Below are positions 1 to 10,381 of a stretch of 64,000 nucleotides of DNA, piece by piece. The notes beneath the pieces are model-generated. The model saw only the letters and a program-made list of their open reading frames with translations, ran no database searches and was not told the DNA's origin. Location: NCBI GenBank assembly GCA_029834535.1, contig JAQMWT010000667.1, positions 186,001 through 250,000 of the forward strand, in the 5' to 3' direction. Both the position numbers and the translations under genes were made by a program. The DNA comes from Chrysophaeum taylorii. Its lineage: Eukaryota > Sar > Pelagophyceae > Pelagomonadales > Pelagomonadaceae. Each line of letters starts with the position of its first letter. Position 1 is the stretch's first letter.

Positions 1-522
1 TAGGGTGGAGTCGTCGACTCAGAAGAGGATATTCTCGGGGTTGCCGATCGACAGAGAGCCACGTAGAGCTGGACGTGGCAGAAGACGGGCTTCGCCAAGA
101 GGACACCGACCTCGCGGGGCGTCTGGCCCTGGCTCTTGGTGATCGTTTGGCGTCGGCGGGCCTTACGTGATACAGGTTGGAGGAGCCTCGATGACAACGA
201 CACGATCGATCATGTATCTGGTACCGTTGCAGTGGCCGTGCGACGGGTCGAGGTTGCGAAGACTTTAAGCTCGCGATCAAAGTCAGCATGCCGTTGGTTG
301 TCAGGGAGTTCAAAACTCGACTGTAAAGAGCGAGGCGTCGGCTTCCGACCCAACCTAGTCGGCCGAAAAGAACTCCGACGCCTCGTCTTCGGGAAAAAAA
401 GGCCGCGGTCATGCGCATGATGATGAAGGCTTCATGCTCCCCACACACACCCCCCTCTTAGCAGTCGACATTTAAAGACAAACAAACAAACAGACAAACA
501 TCTGTCGATTAGTAGTTAGGAC
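1..522 (-). mobile_element. Inverted copy of composite mobile element (PIF1-type helicase fragment plus terminal sequence)
   Basis: Bases 1-420 are an inverted, slightly diverged copy of 1,043-1,468. Bases 430-522 are the reverse complement of the terminal sequence also found at 13,887-13,950. On the minus strand the 1-420 block reads as the end of a PIF1/Helitron-type helicase (ITKSQGQTP, then VGVLL, KPVF and QLYVAL), with frame breaks elsewhere. The middle of the element, which carries the retrotransposon-derived part, is missing here, and the element runs off the left edge of the window. It lies tail to tail with the direct copy that starts at about 521. Confidence 0.7.
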
Positions 523-944
523 TGCTAAGAGAGGGGGTGTGTGTGGGGAGCATGAAGGATGTGGGCGAAGAGTGTGTCTTTAAATGTCGACTGCTAAGAG
601 GGGGGGGGGTGTGTGTGGGGAGCATGAAGGATGTGGGTGGGTTTGTGGGGTATGAGGGATGTGCCTGACGGGCGGAGATAAGTACGCGGGACCTAGTCAG
701 GGTCATCGCCGAGGCGTGGGGCAGGCGAAGAAAGGACGGGCCCCGCCCGTAGGTCGTACGCATGCTGCCGCCGGACGTATGTGCGACGAAGGGTGACGTC
801 CTGCTGGGATCGGGCGGCCTGGGCGGGGTTCCCCGAGGCGGCGACATGGGTGAGCGCGGTGAGGGCACAGCGAGCCCGGCCTAATGCGTCTGTCACCAGA
901 TTCAGGGTAAGGATCAGGTAAGCATTGATCCTCCAAGCCGTTTA

Positions 945-1500
945 AAGCGACCTCGCGGACTATTTCCACGACCCGCTGCGGCTCTTTCAGCGCGCCATTC
1001 TCACGCCCCGTCGAAACGATGTTGTCGATGCTGACAACGCGCGCATGACCGCGGCCTTTTTTTCCCGGAGACGAGGCGTCGGAGTTCTTTTAGGCAGACT
1101 AGGTTGGGTCGGAAGACGACGCCTCGCTCTTTACAGTCGAGTTTTCGACTCCCTGACAACCAACGGCATGCTGACTTTGAGCGCGAGCTTAAGGTCTTCG
1201 CAACCTCGACTCGTCCCACGGCCACTGCAACGGTACCAGATACATGATCGATCGTGTCGTGTCACCGAGGCTCCACCAACCTGTATCCCTTAAGGCCCGC
1301 CGACGCCAAACGATCAACAAGAGCCAGGGCCACAAGAGCCAGGGCCAGACGCCCCGCGAGGTCGGCGTCCTCTTGCCCAAACCCGTCTTCTGCCACGTCC
1401 AGCTCTACGTGGCTCTCTGTCGATCGGCAACCCCGAGGATATCATCTGGGTCGACGACTCCACCCTACCCCACACGTGCTCCGCAATACCGATAAGCCCC
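945..1500 (+). pseudogene. PIF1/Helitron-type helicase C-terminus, frameshifted (copy A)
   Basis: Across three plus-strand frames the block follows the C-terminal helicase region of PIF1/Helitron proteins. There is an ERAIL-like segment, an NSLTTNGM-like segment, RNLD with CNGTR (near 1,200-1,240), then INKSQG, QTP, VGVLLPKPVF and QLYVAL (1,310-1,430). In intact family members these pieces lie in one frame in this order. The canonical HGQLYVALSR is HVQLYVALCR here. An extra 12-base duplication sits in the KSQG segment. The gene is broken, and the N-terminal Walker motifs are absent from the window copies. Confidence 0.65.
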
Positions 1501-1524
1501 CTCCCGGTGTCTACGCGCGCACTA

Positions 1525-1890
1525 TAGGTGAACTTGCTGGGACCAGGTGAATTTAATGGAGTTGGAGATTGGGATTAGGTGAATATAGTGACCAGGTGAA
1601 CTTACTGGGACCAGATGAGCTTACTGGGGGTTTAGAGTAAACTCGAAGGTTAGCGGCGTGTGCGGATCAAGGCAGCTTGGATTGGCGGAGGCGAGAGCGA
1701 CGAGCTCGAAGGAGTGGGTGTGAGCACGAGTGGGTTTACGCCCAACTTACTGGGGTTAGAGATTTGGACTAGGTGAACTTACTGACCAGGTGAACTCATT
1801 CAAAACATTTTCAAGAAATTTACTGGGACCAGGTGAACTTACTGGGGTTAGAGATTGGGACTAGGTGAACTTACTGGCCTGCACTTGTAA
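1525..1890 (+). repeat. Minisatellite tail with GGTGAACTTACTGG units (copy A)
   Basis: Units built on GGTGAACTTACTGGGACCA and GGGGTTAGAGATTGGGACTA alternate irregularly. They are interrupted at about 1,630-1,740 by a unique block containing a GTTAGCGGCGTG segment. The same array, same order and same last unit (CTGGCCTGCACTTGT) occur at 16,838-17,205, so this is part of the mobile element and not a local expansion. Confidence 0.8.
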
Positions 1891-2837
1891 TTTTACTAAG
1901 CGAATTCGTGAACGGGCTCTCGAACTAACGTACGGTCCGCGATAACTAACCATCGGTCGTAGAAGACACCCCCCTCTTGAGACATTTAAAGACAGGTCTG
2001 CAAGTCGTCATCAGTTCGTAATGCGTTTCTGCCACTAATAATTCTACTTCGTGGGGGTCACTTGAAATGAACGGGCGTTTTGCCCACGTTCGGGAGCACA
2101 GGACATCATTGTCGAGGAGTTCGGGCGACGCGACCCTGCCTCGGCTGCCTGCCTCGGCTGCCTGCCTCGGTGCGGCACGTGGCCCCTTAGCACCACGTTC
2201 TCCAAGTAGAAGCGCGCCACGTCATACCATGAATCGCGGTGTTTGAAGGAAATGATGCCCGAGCAGTGGACAGCTTGCATCTCATGTGCAATCGTCAAGG
2301 ATTAGAGGTCGAGCGCGCCCTGGGGAGCGTCGGGTCCGTCCTCGAGAGTGAGGACCTTTCGGCGTGAAGAAGACGTCGTTCAGCATGAAATACTGGAAAT
2401 CAGGCAGCCCGCCGCGGGACTTCGGCGAAGCAACTGGTCGCAGTCTTCGCCGCGCACCGATGCAGATGCGATCGATGGCCGCAAAGAAAAGGACATCGGA
2501 GGATCGTAGCCCCCAATTGCGAGTCGGATGCGAGATACATGAGGAACTCGTAGTGGCGATCGTAGCCCAAATCAAGAAGTGATGTGATTCGCGGTCGTCG
2601 CCGGTGCCCGCGGGGCTCGAAATAGCTTCGCGCGACCGTCGGGCCGTCGCAGCGAGGAATATTATGGGGGGAACCCACCACCACGTCGCCCATGATGGGG
2701 TATTAAAGGTCGACTGCTACGAGGGGATCAGGGGTTCAAAGCAGCGAGCAAAATCTCAACGTCCGTTTTCCTACAGCAGCCTGATAGAAACCGAGGGTAT
2801 CATCAGCCTGAAAAAAGGAAGGTGTGCGAAGGAGACA
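1891..2837. other. Gene-poor stretch with possible pseudogene on minus strand
   Basis: No intact gene is visible. On the minus strand 2,044-2,693 gives protein-like stretches in shifting frames (for example LGYDRHYEFLMYLASDSQLG, DFQYFMLNDVFF, FKHRDSWYDVARFYLEN), suggesting a decayed gene that I cannot name. A 13-base unit GCCTGCCTCGGCT is tandemly repeated near 2,140-2,175. Terminal-motif remnants of the mobile element occur at 1,966-1,996 (inverted) and 2,704-2,722. Confidence 0.35.
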
Positions 2838-4961
2838 TCATGCGCCGCTCGCTTCCGCGGCTGCTAGCGGCTCATAGGAAGCAGAGGCATCATTCGGGTT
2901 CGGTTCGGTCCCAGGCGGGACGTCTTCCTGCTTCTCGGATACGGCGGCCTCCGATGTCGGGACTTGGTGTTGTTGTTGTTGTTGTTGTTGTGGGATGACC
3001 GTGCCCGGCGGTGGTGGGGTCCCCGGAGGTGGTGCGTAGGCCCCGTACACTTGGCGGGCGGTCTCCTCGCCGTACCAGCCGACGTAGTTCCAAAAGTCCG
3101 CGTAGTACGCGTCGGGGGCCAGTGGCTGCTGCTGCTGCTGCTGCTGCTGCTGCGAGGGTTGCCCTTGGTGGTCGGCGTCGCCGTCGGGCTTTTGGTCCTT
3201 GGACTGGAGGTCGTCGGGGCCAGAAACGCCGGGCGGGGGGGGCTGCGAGGGGTCGACGAGGCCAGGCTGGTGGTGCTGCACTTGTTGTGGGGGATAGCCC
3301 CAGTAGGCGGCGGCGGCGGCGGCGGCGGCGGCGTTGGGGTCGGCGGCGTAGGGCGCGTTCGGATCAGCACCAGGGTGAAGTTGTTGTTGGTCTTGGTGCC
3401 ACTGGTAGGCGTAGGGGTCGCCCATGTAGCCCGGCTGGGAGAAGGGGTCGATCGGCGGGGAAGAGGGAAGCATGGTGGCGCTGCCGTGCTTTGCCTCGTG
3501 CTGCGCAACGAGCTGCGTGATCTCGAACTGCGCGCGCTGCTGGGCGTCGGGCGTGCCGGTGATCTGGACGGCGCGGACGGGCGGGACGGTGCCGGGTTCG
3601 GCCTGGTTGGGTATTTGGATGCGGGCCCCCGTCGCGGCCTGGAGCCTGTGGATGGTCTCGCCGCCCTTGCCGATGACGAGGCCGACGCAGGCCTCGGGGA
3701 CGGGAAAGAGGACGGTGTCCGAGCCGAAGATGCCCTGCTGCTTGGCGAGCTCTTCGGCGACGAGCTGGTCGATCTCTGATTTGGCGGCGAGGTTCCGGTC
3801 GTCGGAATCGGCCGTGATTTGGAGGGTGCGGTAGTCGGGGTCGTCGGGGTCGGGGACGGGGGGAACGCGGACGTTGGCGCCGGTCCTTTCTTGGATGCCG
3901 CGGATCGTCGCGCCGTTCTTCCCGATCACCAGTCCGACCTTGTCGTTGGCGATTTTCATGGTCATCATGCAGCGCGCGCCGTAGGGGGCACCGCCGGGCG
4001 TGAAGGCGGGGCGCGAGCGCAACAATTCGTCGATCTCCGCCTTGGCTGTTTCCAAGCCGCGGTGGTTGCCGGTCATGGCGATGCGTCGGAGCGAGGTCGG
4101 GGCGTCCGGCTGCTGGAACTCGGGCGGCTCCGGTTCCTTGGCGATCTGGACGCGGACGTTGTGGTCCATCTGGAGTCGCTTGATGTTCTCGCCGCCGCGG
4201 CCGATGATGAGCCCGACCATCGAGTTGGGGACCTTGCACTCGAATGTCGTTTCTCCTAGGCGAGGCGGATTCGGCTGGACGTGCCAAGAGGCTAAGGCGC
4301 CGCCCGCGACGACGAGCGCCCCCGCGTTGGGGTCGTCCGCGCCGAGCGCGTTCAGCTGTTGCTGCTTGAGCTGTTGCCTCGAGGCTGGATCGAACAGCAA
4401 CGCCTCCACTTCCGCGGCGGCGCGGACGACGCTGTCCTCGGGCCCGTCTATTAAGACGTGGAGCGGCTCGTTCTCGTCGTCGTACGAAATTTTGTCGCCC
4501 TCGCGGTGCGAGCCCTTGCCGCGAATGATGATCCGCGCCCCCGTACGGTCGGTCATGTCCTTGAGCGTCGCGCCCCGCGGCCCCAGGAGGAGCCCCATGA
4601 AATTCGTGCCCGGTTCCACCGGAACAAAAATTTTTCTCGTCGCCCGCGGCGTCTGCCGCAGCGAGAAGGCGATCCGCAGCGCCAGGCTCATCGGCTCGTA
4701 GGCGGGGTCGTCGCTGAACCGCGACGGCGCCTGGATCGCGCCGTTCGCGACCGCGCCGCCGCCGCCGAGATGCTGCTGGAGGAGGCTCTGGGCGGCGGCC
4801 GCGGCAGCGGCGGCGACGGCGTTCGACGGACCCCCGATGGGCGGCCCCGACGAGAACCCCCCCCTGTTCCCGGAAGAAGACGACGCTCCGTTGCTCCCGC
4901 CCGCGAGCCGCTGGGCGATCTCGCGGGCACGGGCGACGGCGTCGTCGATGTGAGCAGCCAT
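2838..4961 (-). CDS. Four-KH-domain RNA-binding protein (FUBP/SF1-like)
   Basis: A 707-residue single-exon protein predicted to bind single-stranded RNA or DNA in pre-mRNA processing or gene control. Four KH domains are marked by their GxxG loops: GLLLGPRG (123-130), GLIIGRGG (250-257), GLVIGKNG (343-350) and GLVIGKGG (427-434). KH1 resembles the branch-point-binding SF1/BBP type (IFVPVEPGTNFMGLLLGPRG, then IRGKGS), while KH2-4 resemble far-upstream-element-binding proteins. The tail is rich in Gln, Pro and Ala, with poly-Gln tracts and an aromatic patch (YYADFWNYVGWYG) reminiscent of FUBP tyrosine motifs. The start is the first ATG of the frame; the gene is divergent from the DUF819 gene 81 bp away. 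Exact orthology is uncertain. Confidence 0.85.
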   Translation of the reverse strand: MAAHIDDAVARAREIAQRLAGGSNGASSSSGNRGGFSSGPPIGGPSNAVAAAAAAAAQSLLQQHLGGGGAVANGAIQAPSRFSDDPAYEPMSLALRIAFSLRQTPRATRKIFVPVEPGTNFMGLLLGPRGATLKDMTDRTGARIIIRGKGSHREGDKISYDDENEPLHVLIDGPEDSVVRAAAEVEALLFDPASRQQLKQQQLNALGADDPNAGALVVAGGALASWHVQPNPPRLGETTFECKVPNSMVGLIIGRGGENIKRLQMDHNVRVQIAKEPEPPEFQQPDAPTSLRRIAMTGNHRGLETAKAEIDELLRSRPAFTPGGAPYGARCMMTMKIANDKVGLVIGKNGATIRGIQERTGANVRVPPVPDPDDPDYRTLQITADSDDRNLAAKSEIDQLVAEELAKQQGIFGSDTVLFPVPEACVGLVIGKGGETIHRLQAATGARIQIPNQAEPGTVPPVRAVQITGTPDAQQRAQFEITQLVAQHEAKHGSATMLPSSPPIDPFSQPGYMGDPYAYQWHQDQQQLHPGADPNAPYAADPNAAAAAAAAAYWGYPPQQVQHHQPGLVDPSQPPPPGVSGPDDLQSKDQKPDGDADHQGQPSQQQQQQQQQPLAPDAYYADFWNYVGWYGEETARQVYGAYAPPPGTPPPPGTVIPQQQQQQQHQVPTSEAAVSEKQEDVPPGTEPNPNDASASYEPLAAAEASGA

Positions 4962-5042
4962 AAAACAAACGAGGCTTAGTGTTGTTGTTGTTGTTGTGCA
5001 GCTTGAAGTTGTTGCTTTCTCAAAAGACTTATTATTACAGGC
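4962..5042. promoter_or_regulatory. Short divergent intergenic region (shared promoter)
   Basis: Only 81 bp separate the starts of the KH protein (minus) and the DUF819 protein (plus). It contains a (GTT)n run at 4,979-4,996. No TATA-like box is evident. A bidirectional promoter is inferred from geometry alone. Confidence 0.4.
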
Positions 5043-6212
5043 ATGGTCGTCGTCGGCCGGGCGCGGCCACCAATTCCACGCATGGCGCTCGTGTCTGGGG
5101 GCGACGACGTGGGCGTGAGCGCGTGCGTGGTCGCGGCCGCCGTCGCCGGCCGACGACTCGGGATATCAACTCGCGTCGGCCGCGCGTTCGGCGGCCCCGT
5201 CAGCGCGATGGCCCTCTCGTTCGCCGCGAGCTCGACCAACCTCCTCCCGACGGACGCGCCGATCGTGCCCGCCGTGCGCGACCTCGCCGTCAAATTTGCC
5301 ACGCCCTGCTTGCTCCTCGACGCCGACCTCGGCGAAATTTGCGAGACTTCGGGCCCGCTCCTTCGGGTCTTCGTCGTCGCGGCGGCCCTAACGACCCTCG
5401 CGAGCCTCGCCGCCTGGCGCCTCGCGGCCCCTTCGCTCCGCGCGACCCTCGGCTCCGACGCCCCCGGCATCGCGGCAGCATTGCTCGCCAAAAACGTCGG
5501 CGGGGGCGTCAACTTTATCGCCGTCGCCAAGACCTGCGGCGTTTCCCCCGAGGCCGCGGCCACCGCGCTCGCTGTCGACAATGTCATGGCCCTCGTTTAC
5601 TTCCCGGCCGTCGCGGCGATCGCAGGGTCTGACTACGCGCGCGGCACGGGCGGCGCGCGCGCGGTTTCAGACCCTACCCCGCCCGGAGCCCTCCTCGAGG
5701 CCGTTTTTGCCGTGCTTGTCGTCTTGGTCCTCGCCGAGCGCCTCGCCCCCAACGCCCAGCTCCCCGCCGGCACCCTTCTCGCCGTCCTGGGGGCCACGGT
5801 AGCCCCCCGGAAACTTCGGGATTCTGTCGCCCCGGCCGCGGCAAACGTCGCCGACGCCCTCCTCTACGTCTTCTTTTCCGCCGCCGGCTGCGCGGGCGGC
5901 TCCATCGCCGCCTGCGCGAGGGCCGCCGGCCCCCCATTGTTTTTGTTCCTCGGGGTCCTCTACGCCGGCCACGCCTCCCTCCTCGCCCTCGCCGCCCCCC
6001 TCCTCGCACCCCCCAAGGCCAGGCGGCCCATGCTCGCCATCGCCTCTAACGCCTGCATCGGCGGCCCTGCCACCGCAGCAGCCATGTGCACCGCCAAAAA
6101 CTGGACTTCCGCAATACCCCCCGCCATCTGCATCGGCACCTTTGGCTACGCGATCGCCTCCTTCATCGGCCTTGCCCTCCACGCCGCCGTATTCAACGGC
6201 TCGTCGTCGTGA
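5043..6212 (+). CDS. DUF819 family multi-span membrane protein
   Basis: A 389-residue hydrophobic protein with about ten membrane segments. The family signature is the segment KNVGGGVNFIAVAKTCGVSP followed by ALAVDNVMALVYFPAVAA. An LVPLAIPLLL-like segment (LAVKFATPCLLLDADL) precedes it, and a second GG-rich half follows. DUF819 (YjcL-like) proteins are putative transporters with plastid or inner-membrane members in plants; the substrate is unknown. The ATG at 5,043 is first in frame; the ATG at codon 14 (5,082) is an alternative and would give an N-terminus closer to family length. No introns are needed. Confidence 0.8.
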   Translation: MVVVGRARPPIPRMALVSGGDDVGVSACVVAAAVAGRRLGISTRVGRAFGGPVSAMALSFAASSTNLLPTDAPIVPAVRDLAVKFATPCLLLDADLGEICETSGPLLRVFVVAAALTTLASLAAWRLAAPSLRATLGSDAPGIAAALLAKNVGGGVNFIAVAKTCGVSPEAAATALAVDNVMALVYFPAVAAIAGSDYARGTGGARAVSDPTPPGALLEAVFAVLVVLVLAERLAPNAQLPAGTLLAVLGATVAPRKLRDSVAPAAANVADALLYVFFSAAGCAGGSIAACARAAGPPLFLFLGVLYAGHASLLALAAPLLAPPKARRPMLAIASNACIGGPATAAAMCTAKNWTSAIPPAICIGTFGYAIASFIGLALHAAVFNGSSS

Positions 6213-6230
6213 TCTTTGTGAGAATGGGGA

Positions 6231-6330
6231 TGTGAGAGCTATAATGGGGACCTCACTAGCGATAAGGGAATGACGTAGGGATACTACTGGATACGTGGTG
6301 CAGGGGTAAGTGTCATAACTTCTTCACACA
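6231..6330 (-). repeat. Left (3') LTR remnant of copia element
   Basis: About 100 bp, starting TGTGAGAGCT and ending TTCACACA, matching the right end of the element. Just inside it (6,331-6,430) a block containing GGTGCTGGAAAAGAAAGAAA is present twice in tandem. Confidence 0.65.
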
Positions 6331-6509
6331 GGTGCTGGAAAAGAAAGAAAAGGAAAAAGGGGTAAGTGAGGTCCTCCCTCACACAGGTGCTGGAAAAGAA
6401 AGAAAAGGAAGAAGGAAAAAGGGGGAAGTGAGACGCTCACAGAGGAGCAAGGAAGACAGACGTCAGGAGAGGCAGTGTGGCAGAAGAGACAGGAGATATC
6501 AGGACGAAG

Positions 6510-7869
6510 TCACGAGGTGAGGTAACGAGCACGAAGCCGGAGGAAGGAAGGAGCTTCCGTACTGCGGGTGAAGATATCGCTATGGTTGTCAAGGCGGGTG
6601 ATGTGTTGGAGATCAATGATGTGGTTGCGATGATATTCGGCGGTGCTGTAAAAGCGAATATCAATACGGCGGGTGCGCCGCGTGAGACATTGGAGACGGA
6701 CTTGGGTGACGGTGGTGCTATTATCGACATACATTGGTACCGTGTGACGAGGGAGATCAAAGTCATCAAAAAGTTGGAGAAGCCAAGAGAGCCCAGCAGT
6801 AGCGGCGTAAAGAGCGAGCAATTCAGCTTCAAAAGAGGAGCGGGCGAGGAGGTACTGCGAGCGGGAGCAGTAGGCGATCATAGAGCCAGCAAGGAGAAAA
6901 CAAAAGCCAGTAGTGGCGTGGCGGTCAACAGGGTCGTCGGCCCAGCTGGAGTCGGAATAACCACAGAGACGAAGGGTAGATTCGCGACCAAGAACAAGGG
7001 CAAGAGCCTGAGAACCGTTGAGATAACGCAGAGTGTGGGATAAAGCGTGCCAGTGGGGTTTACCAGGATTGTGTAAAAAACGCGCACACTGATTGACGGA
7101 CCAAGTGATATCAGGGGGAGTCATGATGGAGATAAATAAAACACAGCCAACAATAAGACGAGAAGGGATGCGTGCCATGAAGACGTGAGCAGGGGAGCCA
7201 GGTGCTGGAGAAGCAGCCGCAGAAAGAGGAAGAACTTTAGGAGCGGGAGTCCAGTCTGGCTGTGCGCGAGCACGCGTAATGCGGAGACCAACGTAAGTGG
7301 TCAGATCAAGCTCGTCAACATCAGTGAAGGTTCGGAAACGGAGGAAGAAGGCTGGGTAATGACCAAGGCAAGGACGAGGGTGCGCCACAAGAGGATCATC
7401 AACGACAAGAACGAGACGTAGGACAACGGTAGAATTAAGCACGAGCTTGTAACGGCAAGTGTCACCAGATCCGCGGACGAAGCCACAGTCATTGACGAGA
7501 AAGCGTGCCAAATAAAGCCACCAATTTCGACAAGCTTGCTTGCAACCATACCAAGAGCGACGGAGCGTGTAAATGATTTTGAAACCACCGGTGGGTTGGT
7601 GAGGAGCATAACCTTCGGGTGGCCAGACATAGATGTCTTCGTCAATGGGAGCTTGGATAAAAGCGGAGCTGACATCCAGCTTATGCAAATCCCAGTCGTG
7701 AACAGCAACGCCAGACAGGGGCTTGTATGAAAGCAGAGATGACATCTACAGGACGATACGTACCGTGGTAAGCAATGCCGTGAACCTGGTTGTAACCGCG
7801 GACAACGAGATGAGCAGTGTACGATTTGAAGCGGCCAGATTCATACTTTGTGCGGTGGACCCACTTCAA
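6510..7869 (-). pseudogene. Copia-type reverse transcriptase / RNase H, frameshifted
   Basis: The upstream piece (7,681-7,869) begins KWVHRTKYESGRFKSYTAHL and VVRGYNQ, the RVT_2 start. A frame break near 7,700-7,745 separates it from the rest (6,510-7,745, 411 residues), which has LDVSSAFIQAPIDEDIYVWP, the polymerase box LVLVVDDPLV (usually YVDD), RNase H SDSSWADD, SSFEAELLALYAATAGLSWL, and the end block KHIDIRYH-like RRIDIRFYSTAEYH. Order and spacing match Ty1/copia pol. The VVDD box and the frameshift suggest it is inactive. Confidence 0.85.
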
Positions 7870-9440
7870 AGGGCAGATGGTGCCAGAAAAAGTAGAAGGA
7901 ACGCGAACAACATCCGAGCAACCGAGCTGACCGAGGGAATGATATTCTGTGGTAAGGGCTTGTAACCGACGTGCAGGATTTGGATGGGCTGGGCGAGACA
8001 GAGGGGAAGGAAGACATAATGAACTAACAAACGAAAGCTAGAATAATTGACGTACAGGGAAGGACAAGATGACACAGAATCGAAGGGAATGACAAGATGA
8101 CACAGAATCGACAGTGCGTGGTAAAACGCCAGTATTGTGGGTTTTAGTTGGTTCTCAATTTGTTTCTGAATAATGTGCGCTTTTTGTCGACTTTGCGCGG
8201 TCGGCTCCGTTTCGGCTTGACTTTGTTTTGCATGCTTTTTGTTTTGCATGCTTGTTGTTTTGTCGGCTCTGGTTGGCTCGACTTTGTTGTGCACGTTTTG
8301 TTGTTTTCTCTCTTTGGTTCGGCGGAGTTCATGAGCTCGTAGAATGGTCGGTTCACGTGATGGGGTGATCAGTCCCAGTGAAACCGGCGCATTCTCATCA
8401 AACACAGGGGACAAGGGGGCAACAGCGGAAGAACAGGTGACACTCGGGCAACAGCAGGAACAGGTGACAGTGGGGCAACAGTAGACGAGAGCTTGGAAGC
8501 GTGATTCGAGAAAGTCAGAACAACGTTGAAGTTCCTTCGGTGGTTGACATTGCAGGAAATCTGATAAGCGAAACTGTCAGCAAAATCGAGGTCTGAAGAA
8601 CAATAGCGACAAAAGGTGCCTGGGAAGACTTGCGTTAAGCGATTGTTGCCACTGAGGATCGCAGCGGCGTAAAGATAGCGGGAACACAGGCTGGTATATA
8701 TGATGGCAGTGTACCAGATGTCTGATGAGAACGTGGCCTTTGGGCAGATATGTTGCATGGTGCATGGTGACCAGGTTATGACGATGGTCGGAGTCGACAG
8801 AAGCAAAAACAGGCGTAAGCAGGGTTGATGCGAACGTTGGGTGTTTGGTTGTTGTGGCGCGAGCAAGTTGCCATGGGCACGACCGCGTCCTGTACGCGAA
8901 GATGGAAGACATCGGACGCGCCAGCGGTGTAAGGAACGAACACGGGTAGACCAGGTTGCTGTATGCCAGCCTGCTGTGGCAGATAAGAAAGTGGCCCGTT
9001 TTCGCATTCGCAAGAACGAAGTTGCCATATGGGCCAACGTTGGAGGAGCAAGCGGCGAGCTTTGCTCGTCATACTCGAATAGACTGCGGTAGAAGGTGGC
9101 TATAGTGGCAAAACAGTTGTGGCACGGAAGAACGTTGCAGATAGCGTCGCAGACGTAAGAACATTGCAAATAGCGTCGCGGGTGCTGAGCACGGAATTCA
9201 CTGCGATAGCAAAACCGGATTTTAAAGGTCAGAAAAGCGGCGAAAAGGCGAGAGTGCGCGAAGGAGAACCACAAATCACACAGCAAAGAAGCGTCTGTCC
9301 AGGATCCCGAAGATGAGCGATCCAACCACATAGGAAGCACAAAAAGCTGCGCACGCGAAAAATTGACAGGCACAGCTTAGTTGTGGCAGGTGAAATGCGC
9401 GATGGAACGTGATTCGCTGGTTTTACCAAAACCGACAAGC
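7870..9440 (-). pseudogene. Remainder of copia polyprotein region, no domain recognised
   Basis: Minus-strand frames stay open for long stretches (for example 8,369-9,373 and 7,866-8,414) but no single frame covers the interval. I recognise no protease DTG/DSG or integrase signature. The stretch around 8,150-8,360 is Lys/Gln rich. It is most simply the protease-integrase part of the element after many mutations. Confidence 0.35.
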
Positions 9441-9443
9441 ACA

Positions 9444-9622
9444 ACGAGGAGTGGATCAACGAATAGCAGAAAATGTAGAACGGGGAGTGGATCAACGAAT
9501 AGCTGAAAATGCACAACGGGGAGTGGAGCAACGAATAGGCGAAATACAGAACGAGGAGAGGAGCAACGACGAGGTGAAATGACAGAACGAGGGTTGAGCA
9601 ACGAATAGCGGAAAATACAGAA
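9444..9622 (-). repeat. 36-bp minisatellite inside copia element
   Basis: Five imperfect units of 35-36 bp, each with GGAGTGGATCAACGAATAGC followed by an AAAAT-CAGAACG-like stretch. There are no unique spacers between units, so it is not a CRISPR. It sits between the gag-like and pol-like parts. Confidence 0.75.
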
Positions 9623-10003
9623 CGAAGGGCGTCTGTGCAATGGGAGCTAAAAACAAAAACGAGGGCTTCCACAAAAACACTTTTCCTTCACAAAAACGAG
9701 GGGCTTCCATGGGATGGGGGTGTTGATATGCTTGCGGCAGAAAATCGGCGGTACACACGATGACTTGGAATTATCTTGATTGGCAGAAAGGTGCAAAGAT
9801 GATAAGATAGAGTATCGGGAGGTGGATGTGAGACGTTGGGTGCGGCCGTTTAAGGCGGTGAAGGGGGTGTAATAGGTGGTGGTATTAAGAAAAACGGCGG
9901 AGTGGAACTAGAATCAGTCAAGGTTGGAGTAGGCATAGGAGCAGAAAAGGTAGTGCTACTGGTGTTGGTTTTGGTGGGTTGGTGTTGTTGGGTGTTGTTG
10001 GAG

Positions 10004-10381
10004 TCATTGGGTGTGTTGCGCTGTTGAGAAGAACGGCGATGGTGGGTAGCGCGTTGTCGTGGAATAGCTAGGAACTGTAAAACTTGCGGCAGTCCCCCTT
10101 AAAGTGATCCTTGCAGCCGCCAAAAGGACATTGGGTAGTGCGTCGGAATCGAGTAGAGCCAGGTTGGTGGGAAAGGAGAGCGTATAGGGTAGGTCAGTTG
10201 GAAGAGTCTGAAGTCGGGGTTGTAGCTGACGACGCGGCGGATAGCGCGGCAGATGTGGTTGTGCGTGCCATCTAAATAGACTGTTGTTGAACTTCTCAAG
10301 GGTACAACCACATTCATCGGTACGAGACGCGAGACGATAAAACAAAGCTAGTAAGTCGTGAAGCACGATGCACGTAGTCAA
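10004..10381 (-). pseudogene. Gag-like remnant with CCHC knuckle
   Basis: On the minus strand near 10,085-10,130 the translation reads QCPFGGCKDHFKGDCRKFY, a C-x4-C-x2-H-x4-C arrangement resembling a retroviral zinc knuckle but with altered spacing from the usual C-x2-C-x4-H-x4-C. It lies at the expected gag position next to the 5' LTR. The surrounding frames are broken. Confidence 0.4.

Larger units (their letters stand above)
521..1890 (+). mobile_element. Internally deleted copy (copy A) of composite PIF1/retrotransposon element
   Basis: This block is collinear with about 13,920-17,205 but lacks roughly 1.9 kb from the middle. Its left part (660-895) matches 14,060-14,288, the last part of the retrotransposon-derived reading frame. 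Its right part (900-1,890) matches 16,160-17,205, the helicase remnant and minisatellite tail. The junction is near 893-905. The terminal motif TCGACTGCTAAGAGGGG is present at the left end. Nothing in it is an intact gene. Confidence 0.75.

Noticed and set aside
9444-9622. Regular repeats considered as a CRISPR array
   Set aside because: Units abut without unique spacers, diverge from each other, and lie in a eukaryotic retroelement.
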